Shown here piece by piece: positions 1 through 5,924 of a stretch of DNA of 6,194 nt. This stretch comes from Cyclobacteriaceae bacterium (GTDB taxonomy: Bacteria; Bacteroidota; Bacteroidia; Cytophagales; Cyclobacteriaceae), in contig JAOUKG010000178.1 in NCBI GenBank assembly GCA_029882725.1, positions 1 through 6,194 of the forward strand, written 5' to 3'. The stretch's first letter is position 1, and each line of letters opens with the position of its first letter. The notes under the pieces were generated by a model. That model searched no databases, was not told where the DNA came from, and saw only the letters and a list, made by a program, of their open reading frames with translations. The position numbers and the translations under genes were made by a program.

Positions 1-1
1 T

Positions 2-2290
2 TACAACAACAGTAATGGAAAAGGCAACGCATCCCTATATAACGGCAATATCTCCTCCATGGAGTGGAATTCTGCCGATGGTACGAATAGTGATTACTAT
101 AATTACTCCTACGACCCTATGAACAGACTCAAAGATGCTGATTTCGGAGGAACCTTGGTTCAAAAATTTGATGTTTCCAACCTAAATTACGACCTTAACG
201 GAAATATCCTCAACTTGACACGCAACAACGAACTCGGAACCCCTATGGATGCTATGAGCTACACTTATAAAAACGGTGTTAGTAATCAATTGGCTGCCGT
301 CACTGATACAGGGGATGATTTGACTGGGTTCAAAGATGGAAATAAGACCGGCGATGATTACACATACGATGCCAACGGAAACCTGACCGCAGACAAAAAC
401 AAAGGGATAATCAACATAGAATACAACCATTTGAACCTTCCGGTGAAAGTGACCAAAGACGCAAACAATTATATCGAATATATCTACGATGCTGCAGGGA
501 TCAAATTGGCACAGATGGTGCACCAGGAGTCCACGGATGCGGTTCCGGTTCCTTTGCCCGTGAAGACCACCTATTATATGGGTGAGTTTATCTATGAACA
601 ATTGGATGCCAGTCCTATTGACCTTCAACTGATCAACCACGAAGAAGGCCGGGTTGTGAAGGACGAACTGGGGGCCTGGGAATACCAGTACCACTTAAAG
701 GATCATCTGGGCAATGTAAGGGTGACGTTTACCACGAAGCCTGCTAGTACGGATACGTATTTGGCGACGTATGAACCTGCTAATCTTACTGCAGAGATGG
801 AAGTATTTGGGAATATAGACCCGGCCTTCATAGATACCTACAACGCTGCCGACCATCCTATGGGTGACGGGGAGAATGATGTGTTGAAATTGAATTTGAC
901 AAACAAGTTGGCTTCTACCATGGCACTTACCGTACAAAAAGGCGATGTGATCGATTTGGGTGTATGGGCCTATACGGATATAGATTACAACAGTTTTGGC
1001 AATTCGAGTGGACAAACAGCATTGACCAGTATGATTGCATCAGCATTTGGCGGAATAAGTGGAGGGATTGGTGAATCAGGGAGCATATACTCAGGAATAG
1101 AACAAGGGTTGTCCTTATTTGGGGAAAGCTCAAAAACCGACGGTACACCCTCTGCCCACCTGAATTATTTGTTGTTTGATAAAGATTTTAAGCCTGTTGA
1201 TGGCGGTTTTGCAGGCATTACAGCTTCCGGGGTACAAGAATACCTCACCTTTACCCCATTGACCATTGCCGAATCTGGATATATTTTCATATTTTTAAGC
1301 TACGGCAATGATGTTGGCAGGGTCTTCTTCGACGACCTCCAAGTGTCGCACACAAAGAACAGCAAGATAGTGCAGCAGGACGATTACTACCCATTTGGGC
1401 TGACGTTCAACTCGTGGCAGCGAGGGGGGAGTGTGAAGAACGATTATTTGTACAATGGCAAAGAAATGCAGGACGAACTCGACCTAGGATGGATGGACTA
1501 TGGGGCTAGGATGTATGATGGGGCGATTGGGAGGTGGCATGTGGTTGACCCGTTGGCGGAGAGAAGAATAGGATGTTCACCGTATCAATATGTTTTAAAC
1601 AACCCTATACTAAGAATTGACCCAGACGGTTTAACTGATTTTACATTTGATAAAAAGACAGGAGAAGTTAAGCAGGTAGGCGAGAAAAATGATGACCCCG
1701 ACCGAATTGTAAAGACCTATAAACGTGGGAAAAATAAAGGTAAGGTAAAGTACAAGAAGAATGGTGATGCAAAAGTAGAAATTGGAGGTATTGAAAAAGG
1801 AATTTTAGAAGATGGGCAAAATTGGAAAGACAAAGACCAAGTAATCGAAGTTGGAGGTGAAGGACAACCTACAGTAAACGGTGTGAAATCTTTTACTTTA
1901 AACCTTTCAGAATATCTTGATAAAGAACTGAAAGGAATTTCATATTCTTATACAGGTAATGGTATAGTTACAGATATTGTAATTGGAAAATATAAAAAGA
2001 ATACCAATACCGAGTCATTGGGTTCTCCATCTGAATTAACGATGAAATACTACTTTAAGTATAACAAAAACAATGTAGTTCAAATCTTTCATACGCATCC
2101 TGATGGAAAACTCGGTGCAACACAAAGTAGTCCTGAATTATCTCAAGATGTGAAAAATATGCAAAATGAGAGGGATGAGGGTGCAGCACCAAATGCATCG
2201 TATTTAATATTATACAGAATTTTTGGACAAAGTAAACCTGCAGAATTTAAGTATAATCACCATTATAAACCTCCGAAAACAAAAAAATGA
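2..2290 (+). CDS. RHS-repeat polymorphic toxin, 5' partial, with JAB-like C-terminal tip
   Basis: The frame is open from base 2, so the true start lies upstream; the first in-window Met codon, at 59, is internal. Residues below count from that Met. YD-type repeats are seen at about 18-24, 44-49, 103-109 and 143-147. They are followed by the DHLGNVR strand (215-221), an insert of about 215 residues with a Gly-rich hydrophobic stretch near 326-355, then YYPFGL (443-448), LYNGKE (464-469), DPLAER (497-502) and the core end PYQYVLNNP...DPDG (508-524). This order is typical of Bacteroidota RHS proteins, whose repeats form a shell around a variable C-terminal toxin. Residues 525-743 are that variable tip, with HTHP at 678-681. 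The stop overlaps the next start (ATGA). GC falls sharply near base 1560. Being an RHS protein is near certain; export route and target cannot be read here. Confidence 0.95.
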   Translation, partial: YNNSNGKGNASLYNGNISSMEWNSADGTNSDYYNYSYDPMNRLKDADFGGTLVQKFDVSNLNYDLNGNILNLTRNNELGTPMDAMSYTYKNGVSNQLAAVTDTGDDLTGFKDGNKTGDDYTYDANGNLTADKNKGIINIEYNHLNLPVKVTKDANNYIEYIYDAAGIKLAQMVHQESTDAVPVPLPVKTTYYMGEFIYEQLDASPIDLQLINHEEGRVVKDELGAWEYQYHLKDHLGNVRVTFTTKPASTDTYLATYEPANLTAEMEVFGNIDPAFIDTYNAADHPMGDGENDVLKLNLTNKLASTMALTVQKGDVIDLGVWAYTDIDYNSFGNSSGQTALTSMIASAFGGISGGIGESGSIYSGIEQGLSLFGESSKTDGTPSAHLNYLLFDKDFKPVDGGFAGITASGVQEYLTFTPLTIAESGYIFIFLSYGNDVGRVFFDDLQVSHTKNSKIVQQDDYYPFGLTFNSWQRGGSVKNDYLYNGKEMQDELDLGWMDYGARMYDGAIGRWHVVDPLAERRIGCSPYQYVLNNPILRIDPDGLTDFTFDKKTGEVKQVGEKNDDPDRIVKTYKRGKNKGKVKYKKNGDAKVEIGGIEKGILEDGQNWKDKDQVIEVGGEGQPTVNGVKSFTLNLSEYLDKELKGISYSYTGNGIVTDIVIGKYKKNTNTESLGSPSELTMKYYFKYNKNNVVQIFHTHPDGKLGATQSSPELSQDVKNMQNERDEGAAPNASYLILYRIFGQSKPAEFKYNHHYKPPKTKK
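1631..2287 (+). other. C-terminal toxin tip of the RHS protein, JAB/JAMM metallopeptidase-like
   Basis: This is the segment after the DPDG end of the RHS core, about 219 residues. Its first half is Lys/Gly-rich (KTYKRGKNKGKVKYKKNGD). The second half has strand-like YYFKYNKNNVVQIF, then HTHPDGKLG, SSPELSQDVKNM and a hydrophobic strand ASYLILYR. JAB/JAMM enzymes bind zinc through an H-x-H pair and a downstream Asp, with a Ser before the Asp and a catalytic Glu upstream. Here H678, H680 and D697 fit the metal ligands, S691 or S695 the Ser, and E652 is one candidate for the Glu. JAB domains are known as toxin tips in polymorphic toxin systems and are predicted to cleave peptide or isopeptide bonds. 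The spacing from HxH to Asp is longer than in the classical motif, so the exact subfamily is uncertain. Confidence 0.72.
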
Positions 2291-2733
2291 AAACGTCATC
2301 TTTGATAATTGTTTTATTTATTTCAATTGGTAGCATAAAGGCACAGGAGAAAACTATTAAAGGAAGAGTAATTGCTGAGGACTTTGATACTTTAGTAGGA
2401 GTGTCAATTTATGTCAATGATACAATTGAAGTGGGATTGACAGATATGGAAGGTTTTTATCAAATAACAATTCCAACTTCTGAGAGAATATTAATATTTC
2501 ATTTTTTAGGACTTGAGGCAGCAAAAATAGAACTTGAAGATAGTTGTGAAAATGTTGAAGTTACTATGATGTACTCTGTGTCTTATGATTTTAAACAACC
2601 AAAATATGTAGACAGAAAAAGGGAGAAAAGGTTTAAGAAACTTAAAGAGATACATAGTCAAGCTTTTAATAAGGGTATTTTTAAATCTAAATGCCCATGT
2701 TATACTCGGCAATTCAATTCCTATAATGAATAA
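2287..2733 (+). CDS. Small secreted carboxypeptidase-regulatory-like protein, candidate immunity protein
   Basis: The 148-residue protein starts inside the toxin stop codon (ATGA overlap), which implies translational coupling and fixes the start. Residues 1-19 form a signal peptide (MKTS, a hydrophobic run, then SIKA) with likely cleavage before Q20; there is no Cys there, so it is not an obvious lipoprotein. Residues 22 to about 95 match the pattern of the CarboxypepD_reg-like beta-sandwich: KGRVIAED, LVGVSIYVNDT, GLTDMEGFYQITIP, then a strand ILIFHFLGLEAAKIEL. The tail from about 105 is very basic (KYVDRKREKRFKKLKE) and ends with a CPC motif. Because it sits directly behind a toxin tip and shares its low GC, a protective role in the periplasm or outer membrane is a reasonable inference. 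This fold is also common in unrelated surface proteins, so the immunity role is not shown by sequence. Confidence 0.85.
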   Translation: MKTSSLIIVLFISIGSIKAQEKTIKGRVIAEDFDTLVGVSIYVNDTIEVGLTDMEGFYQITIPTSERILIFHFLGLEAAKIELEDSCENVEVTMMYSVSYDFKQPKYVDRKREKRFKKLKEIHSQAFNKGIFKSKCPCYTRQFNSYNE

Positions 2734-2747
2734 TAAAAAAGAAAGTA

Positions 2748-2775
2748 GTTGTTGAACAGTTGTTATTCAAGCAAC
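2748..2775 (+). terminator. Weak hairpin after the toxin/immunity pair
   Basis: GTTGTTGAA (2748-2756) pairs with TTCAAGCAAC (2766-2775), giving nine pairs with one bulged G and a 9-nt loop. It lies 15 bp after the stop codon of the preceding gene. No T tract follows; instead there is a run of nine C (2775-2783). It may end the transcript or just protect its 3' end. Confidence 0.3.
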
Positions 2776-2811
2776 CCCCCCCCGATTCCACCCAACCCCA
2801 ATGGCAGGGAA

Positions 2812-2854
2812 TGTCCTCCAAGGGAGTACTATTGACACAGGGTTTTGGGGGCAG
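2812..2854 (+). repeat. 43-bp direct repeat, copy A
   Basis: It begins TGTCCTCCAAGGGAGT and ends TTTGGGGGCAG. It matches copy B at 3334-3376 at 39 of 43 positions without gaps. The differing bases are single substitutions in the middle of the unit. Confidence 0.9.
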
Positions 2855-2878
2855 TGTGGGGTTCTTTTCCTCACCCCC

Positions 2879-2919
2879 GTTCAATTTTTCTGTGTTTATT
2901 TTTATCGGTAAAATTGAAC
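2879..2919. repeat. Inverted repeat, 10-bp arms
   Basis: GTTCAATTTT (2879-2888) and AAAATTGAAC (2910-2919) are perfect inverted copies around a 21-nt spacer. They lie between direct-repeat copy A and the larger inverted repeat that starts at 2923, so they are probably part of the same repeat block. Confidence 0.7.
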
Positions 2920-2922
2920 TTT

Positions 2923-2996
2923 CCCCTCTCCATTTCAAATCTTTTATTCCCTATCTAAATCATAATCTCAATCTCACTGATTTGAATAGAGAGGGG
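2923..2996. repeat. Imperfect inverted repeat, 18-19-bp arms
   Basis: The left arm CCCCTCTCCATTTCAAATC (2923-2941) is inverted at 2979-2996 as GATTTGAATAGAGAGGGG. The arms differ by a one-base gap and one or two substitutions. The 37-nt spacer contains ATCATAATCTCAATCTC, which is echoed near 3087-3115. The arms could be the ends of a tiny non-autonomous element or one large stem-loop. Confidence 0.7.
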
Positions 2997-3187
2997 TGAC
3001 TGTATCTGCTTATTTTGTGGGTTTTTGAAGGTTTGTGCTGTTAATTTTGGATGTTTGTTTTTGATTTTCTGAGCGTCAATATCTCTGTTCTCAATCTCTA
3101 TCATAATCTCCATCTAAAAATTGCCATGCAGAAAATCCTTCAAAGCGATGAAAGAAGAAAGCTTAGATATCCTTCAATCGGGAGTCA

Positions 3188-3221
3188 TCCCTCTCCGTTG
3201 AGGCACGAAAATGGAGAGGGA
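3188..3221. repeat. Stem-loop of an interspersed-repeat type
   Basis: TCCCTCTCC (3188-3196) pairs perfectly with GGAGAGGGA (3213-3221). Three more pairs, one of them G-T, extend the stem inward and leave a 10-nt loop. GAGGGTGAGG follows at 3224-3233, and the reverse complement of that flank (CCTCACCCTC) is close to CCTCACCCCC at 2869-2878. No T tract follows in either direction, so it is not a clear terminator. Confidence 0.65.
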
Positions 3222-3295
3222 ATGAGGGTGAGGAAAAAAGCACTACGCAATTGAATTGTAACCACCACCTATATTCCCAAACCCCAAACAACTCA

Positions 3296-3324
3296 CCAAT
3301 CGCAACTCCGCCAATCGCCACTCG
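3296..3324 (+). repeat. Short tandem repeat, two units of 14-15 bp
   Basis: CCAATCGCAACTCCG (3296-3310) is followed at once by CCAATCGCCACTCG (3311-3324), and then by a partial third unit, ACAATC. It lies just before direct-repeat copy B. Confidence 0.6.
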
Positions 3325-3333
3325 ACAATCTTC

Positions 3334-3376
3334 TGTCCTCCAAGGGAGTGCTGTGGACACAGGGGTTTGGGGGCAG
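3334..3376 (+). repeat. 43-bp direct repeat, copy B
   Basis: This is the second copy of the unit at 2812-2854, in the same orientation, with 39 of 43 bases identical and no gaps. The copies are 522 bp apart. Copy B ends about 40 bp before the stop codon of the small membrane-protein gene on the minus strand. Confidence 0.9.
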
Positions 3377-3416
3377 CTTAGAGCAGCATAGAGTGGGAGC
3401 ATAGAGCATAGAGGGG

Positions 3417-3587
3417 TCACAGTTCACCAGTGATTTTTGCCAGTAACAACATCGGGGGTATTAGTGTGATTGTGATTAGGAAGGTGAAGAACGTGTTCTT
3501 ATTTTGAAGGTCTTGGTCGAGGTAAGTGAAGTAATAATAAGAACCAGTGGTTAACCAGATAACGGCAAGGAGGAATATCAAGGGCAT
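3417..3587 (-). CDS. Small two-helix membrane protein, unknown function
   Basis: The minus strand encodes 56 residues from ATG at 3587-3585 to TGA at 3419-3417. Two hydrophobic segments are clear: residues 2-20 (PLIFLLAVIWLTTG then SYYYF) and 31-50 (NTFFTFLITITLIPPMLLLA). A short polar turn, TYLDQDLQNK, joins them, which suggests an integral inner-membrane hairpin. An in-frame stop lies a few codons upstream of the ATG, so it is not the tail of a longer frame. The stop codon touches the edge of the repeat block. The family is not recognised. The regular hydrophobic pattern favours a real gene, but at this length that is not certain. Confidence 0.55.
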   Translation of the reverse strand: MPLIFLLAVIWLTTGSYYYFTYLDQDLQNKNTFFTFLITITLIPPMLLLAKITGEL

Positions 3588-3671
3588 TTGATAAAGATTA
3601 TGTTGCTTATTTTATTACGAACACCATTGGGGTTTGTTTCGTATAATCCTCTGGAACACAATTATACTACT

Positions 3672-3812
3672 ATGCTCAGGTACAACAGGATTTTTGAGAA
3701 TGCATTGGCTATTAACCAGAGATTGAAACAGGGTAAATTGGTGAGTGAAGAACACCAGAGGTATCTGAAGGGGGTACGGAAGATATTTGGGAATCATCGA
3801 GACCTTTGTTGA
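3672..3812 (+). CDS. Short basic hypothetical protein
   Basis: The frame opens further upstream (ATG at 3600), but the more protein-like part starts at ATG 3672 and gives 46 residues: MLRYNRIFENALAINQRLKQ, then a helical, Lys/Arg-rich rest ending GNHRDLC. The earlier start would add 24 residues and would still leave room between it and the divergent membrane-protein gene. It converges on the next minus-strand gene, with 14 bp between the stop codons. The sequence looks like two amphipathic helices. It may be a small gene or a fragment of a larger one. No family is recognised. Confidence 0.4.
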   Translation: MLRYNRIFENALAINQRLKQGKLVSEEHQRYLKGVRKIFGNHRDLC

Positions 3813-3826
3813 ATGGGGTTGGGTGG

Positions 3827-4030
3827 TTAATTCTGTTCTGAACCAGCACACATCAACATTTCACATTCAAATAATCTTTCCAGTTTTCCTTCAGCCTTTA
3901 ATTGTTCATATTCTTGTTCCAACAGGTCATCGGTAACCCTTGAAGGCAAATTGTCTTCGTAGCATACTGCTACATAATTTTGAAGAAGTGCCTTCAAGTG
4001 TGTGGTTCGTTTTAAATTGATTGTTTCCAT
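3827..4030 (-). CDS. Small acidic helical hypothetical protein
   Basis: The protein has 67 residues starting METINLKRTTHLKALLQNYV. The middle (DDLLEQEYEQLKAEGKLERL, about 34-53) is a charged, probably helical segment of coiled-coil character. The end, CEMLMCAGSEQN, has two Cys. No signal peptide or membrane segment is seen. The leader is AT-rich, with no Shine-Dalgarno sequence. It lies 146 bp downstream of the next minus-strand gene, with a strong palindrome in the gap, so the two may or may not share a transcript. The family is not recognised. Confidence 0.6.
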   Translation of the reverse strand: METINLKRTTHLKALLQNYVAVCYEDNLPSRVTDDLLEQEYEQLKAEGKLERLFECEMLMCAGSEQN

Positions 4031-4102
4031 ACATATAAATACACCGATTAATTTTTTTGGTCATGGAAAAATTAGGGTCTGGAATTATGTGGTGTAAAGT
4101 AA

Positions 4103-4124
4103 TCGTGGCCGGATCCGGCCACGA
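4103..4124. repeat. Perfect 22-bp GC-rich palindrome
   Basis: The half-site TCGTGGCCGGA is followed directly by its exact reverse complement, with the BamHI-type GGATCC at the centre. As RNA it would form a 9-bp stem with a GAUC loop. An outer pair, TGGTGT (4090-4095) and ACACCA (4133-4138), could add a second stem. It lies between two minus-strand genes in AT-rich DNA. No T tract follows on either strand, so a simple intrinsic terminator is less likely than a transcript-end structure or a protein-binding site. Confidence 0.85.
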
Positions 4125-4176
4125 ATATTAAAACACCATTCATTTTAAAACCCTGAAAACCAGTGACCAAACCAAA

Positions 4177-4617
4177 TCACCTGTAATAAGCCTTGGTTAA
4201 TTGACCCTGTTCATCCATCCAGCCCATTTGTTGGTAGTGGTGAAGGTACAGGGCATCTTCCTGTTCTTTAGACAACTTTTTACACTGAACGACCATTGGG
4301 TCTTTTTCATCTTCTTGCAACAACTCATAACCACTTGGGTAATCAACTGGGTCTTCCGAAAACCTGCCTACCACGAAATGGTAAATCGGGTCGTTGTAAA
4401 AACAATTGAACTGTTCAAGCCATTCCGATATTTCACTTTTGGAAGATTCAAGTTCAATTTCGTAAAAGTCACTTGTTCCCCCATGCCTGATAAGTTCCAC
4501 GTCACGGTCATCAAAGTACCAACAAACCAAGTCATTTGAAAAGGTCAGTTGTATCGACTCAATTACACTATGGCAATCGGTTACATAAATGTTAATTCTA
4601 AATTTTTCTTCTTTCAT
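4177..4617 (-). CDS. Acidic hypothetical protein
   Basis: The 146-residue protein starts MKEEKFRINIYVTDCHSV. By hand count it has about 30 Asp/Glu against about 13 Lys/Arg, so it is strongly acidic. It is rich in aromatic residues (CWYFDDRD, NCFYNDPIYHF, HHYQQMGW) and has no signal peptide or membrane segment, so it is probably cytoplasmic. The pattern suggests an alpha/beta fold with strands at the N-terminus and a helix-rich C-terminus (KLSKEQEDALYLHHYQQ). It is the first gene of the minus-strand pair, preceded by an AT-rich leader with two hairpins. No family is recognised. The acidity would also suit a DNA-mimic or an immunity protein, but nothing specific supports either. Confidence 0.75.
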   Translation of the reverse strand: MKEEKFRINIYVTDCHSVIESIQLTFSNDLVCWYFDDRDVELIRHGGTSDFYEIELESSKSEISEWLEQFNCFYNDPIYHFVVGRFSEDPVDYPSGYELLQEDEKDPMVVQCKKLSKEQEDALYLHHYQQMGWMDEQGQLTKAYYR

Positions 4618-4688
4618 GATTTTAAATTTTAATTAAGAAAACTAGCACGTTAGCAGGCGTGCAGCAATCTGATTAATCTGAAAGAGGA

Positions 4689-4727
4689 AATTCATTATGC
4701 CACTTCAAAAGTGGAGTAGCGTGAATT
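4689..4727. repeat. Two-tier stem-loop upstream of the acidic-protein gene
   Basis: The inner stem CCACTT (4700-4705) pairs with AAGTGG (4709-4714) around a CAA loop. The outer stem AATTCA (4689-4694) pairs with TGAATT (4722-4727). It is about 70-110 bp upstream of the start codon of the minus-strand gene and could be a leader structure or an operator. Confidence 0.55.
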
Positions 4728-4796
4728 AACTTCACAAATATCTGAAGAAAATTTGGGTAATCTACAGCAATGTAATTGAAGAACTTACCCCTTTAT

Positions 4797-4841
4797 TATT
4801 TTAAATTAAACTTTTAACAGTGATATTTTTAATTTAAAATA
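4797..4841. repeat. AT-only inverted repeat, 11-bp arms
   Basis: TATTTTAAATT (4797-4807) and AATTTAAAATA (4831-4841) are perfect inverted copies around a 23-nt spacer. It lies about 190 bp before the start of the primase-like gene. It could be a regulator or initiator site, though AT-rich DNA forms such pairs easily by chance. Confidence 0.45.
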
Positions 4842-5027
4842 TTAAAATCCCCGATTCCATACCCCTGACCCATTTTTTCAATTTTCAACACTTTACTTGG
4901 GTAAATTTATAATGCTACAATTCGTTAATATCTGGTGCAATTCTTACATTACCTATGGTTATAGTCTTGTACTACTTTCTCTAAAAACAACGTATAAACT
5001 AATAGAATTGAATAAAAGTTCATTAAA

Positions 5028-5924
5028 ATGATTAAAATAAGGAGACGGATACTACTTAACTTGTACAAGAACCTTCACCAGACCAAGGGGGGTGAAATTG
5101 TACTTCTTGAAGATGTTCTGGATTACATTGGGAATTTGAATAACCAGTACTTCTTGCGGTACATCGACAAGTATGATGGCCAAAGGAACTACCAGCATAT
5201 TGATGATGATACTATAATAATAGAAAATGAACATGGTGATTTGGAAGAGTTCCGTTACAAAGATGCTGGATGGAAATTTCCTGAAGATGATTATGATAAC
5301 AAAAAGAAAAAGGAAACACCAGTAACCGTGTTCGGTGCATTTTCACGTATCGGTATTAGGGAAGAGGATAAGTCATCACTAACAAATCTTCTATACATGG
5401 ACATAGATATCCGACAGGAGCATCAAGCATCTGATATGAAGAATGTACTGCTCCATCACATACAAGATAGGCTCATAGATGAGTACCCTTTTGTTCATGC
5501 GTGTTGGGTGTCTTTGTCTGGCACAGGATTGGGATTCTTGATTAAATGTGATGCCATCAGGAATAAGGAGCATTTCGAAGTGGTCTATGACCAACTGATG
5601 GAACTGTTCAACACCCAATTACTTGCAATTTATGGGTTATGTACAGACCCAAACGCCAAAGGAATGACACAACCAACTGTCTTACCCTGTGACCCCAATA
5701 TACGTATCAACAATGAATCAGAACTGTTCCCAGCTTCTACCATTGATTTTAATGTAAAGAAAAAACCCAATGGCAATGCAGATAAAGATAACAGCGAACC
5801 CATTGATAACTCACTACCTTCCAGAAAAGCAATTATTGAAAAACTGGTCAGGAACAGGAATACGTACTATCCACTTTACAGGAGATACACAGAGAACCCC
5901 TATGATTGCAAATTCCGGCTATAG
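5028..5924 (+). pseudogene. BT4734/VirE-N-like primase-type protein, probably C-terminally truncated
   Basis: The 298-residue frame starts in an ATTAAAATG context. The first 90 or so residues are a charged lead-in. Residues 100 to about 235 match the BT4734/VirE N-terminal type: TPVTVFGAFSRIG, LLYMDID (D125 and D127 as a DxD pair), CWVSLSGTGLGFLIKCD (162-174), CTDPNAKGMTQPTVLPCDPN (213-232). In this group the DxD pair and SGxG loop resemble archaeo-eukaryotic primase motifs, and members sit on integrated mobile elements, often with a C-terminal helicase-like part. That part is missing here. After a polar linker and KLVRNRNTYYPLYRRYTENP, the frame enters the IS-like inverted repeat at 5911, whose bases encode the last residues and the stop. 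I therefore call it a truncated gene; a naturally short member cannot be excluded. Confidence 0.7.

Larger units (their letters stand above)
2734..3416. other. Repeat-rich non-coding region
   Basis: This stretch of about 680 bp follows the candidate immunity gene and holds no convincing gene. Short frames exist on both strands but run through repeats, start at poor sites and have no coding character. The content is homopolymer-rich (nine C at 2775-2783; several runs of four or five G or C), with two copies of a 43-bp direct repeat, three inverted repeats and a short tandem repeat, listed separately. The motif TAGAGAGGGGTGAC (2987-3000) recurs as CATAGAGGGGTCAC (3407-3420), so each 43-bp copy is followed at some distance by a similar right end. 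It resembles interspersed intergenic repeats seen in Bacteroidota genomes. Confidence 0.7.
4618..5027. promoter_or_regulatory. Divergent AT-rich intergenic region
   Basis: This 410-bp gap separates the minus-strand acidic-protein gene from the plus-strand primase-like gene, so promoters in both directions are expected. Weak matches to the Bacteroidota -7 element TAnnTTTG are TAGTTTTC on the minus strand (4644-4637) and TAGTCTTG on the plus strand (4962-4969). Neither has a good upstream TTG partner. The region also holds a small hairpin (GCACG 4645-4649 with CGTGC 4658-4662), two larger inverted repeats listed separately, and GGGTAA (4755-4760) mirrored by TTACCC (4785-4790). Confidence 0.4.

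Noticed and set aside
182..1148. Long open frames on the minus strand opposite the RHS gene
   Set aside because: They lie opposite strongly recognisable RHS coding sequence and have no protein-family features; they are shadow frames.
2760..3420. Frames of about 67-85 codons in the repeat block (plus 2760-2999, minus 2714-2938, plus 3051-3254, minus 3163-3420)
   Set aside because: They run through direct and inverted repeats and homopolymers, and their translations look random.
4201..4539. Plus-strand frame of 112 codons opposite the acidic-protein gene
   Set aside because: The minus-strand frame has the better start context and a more protein-like composition; the plus frame is probably its antisense shadow.
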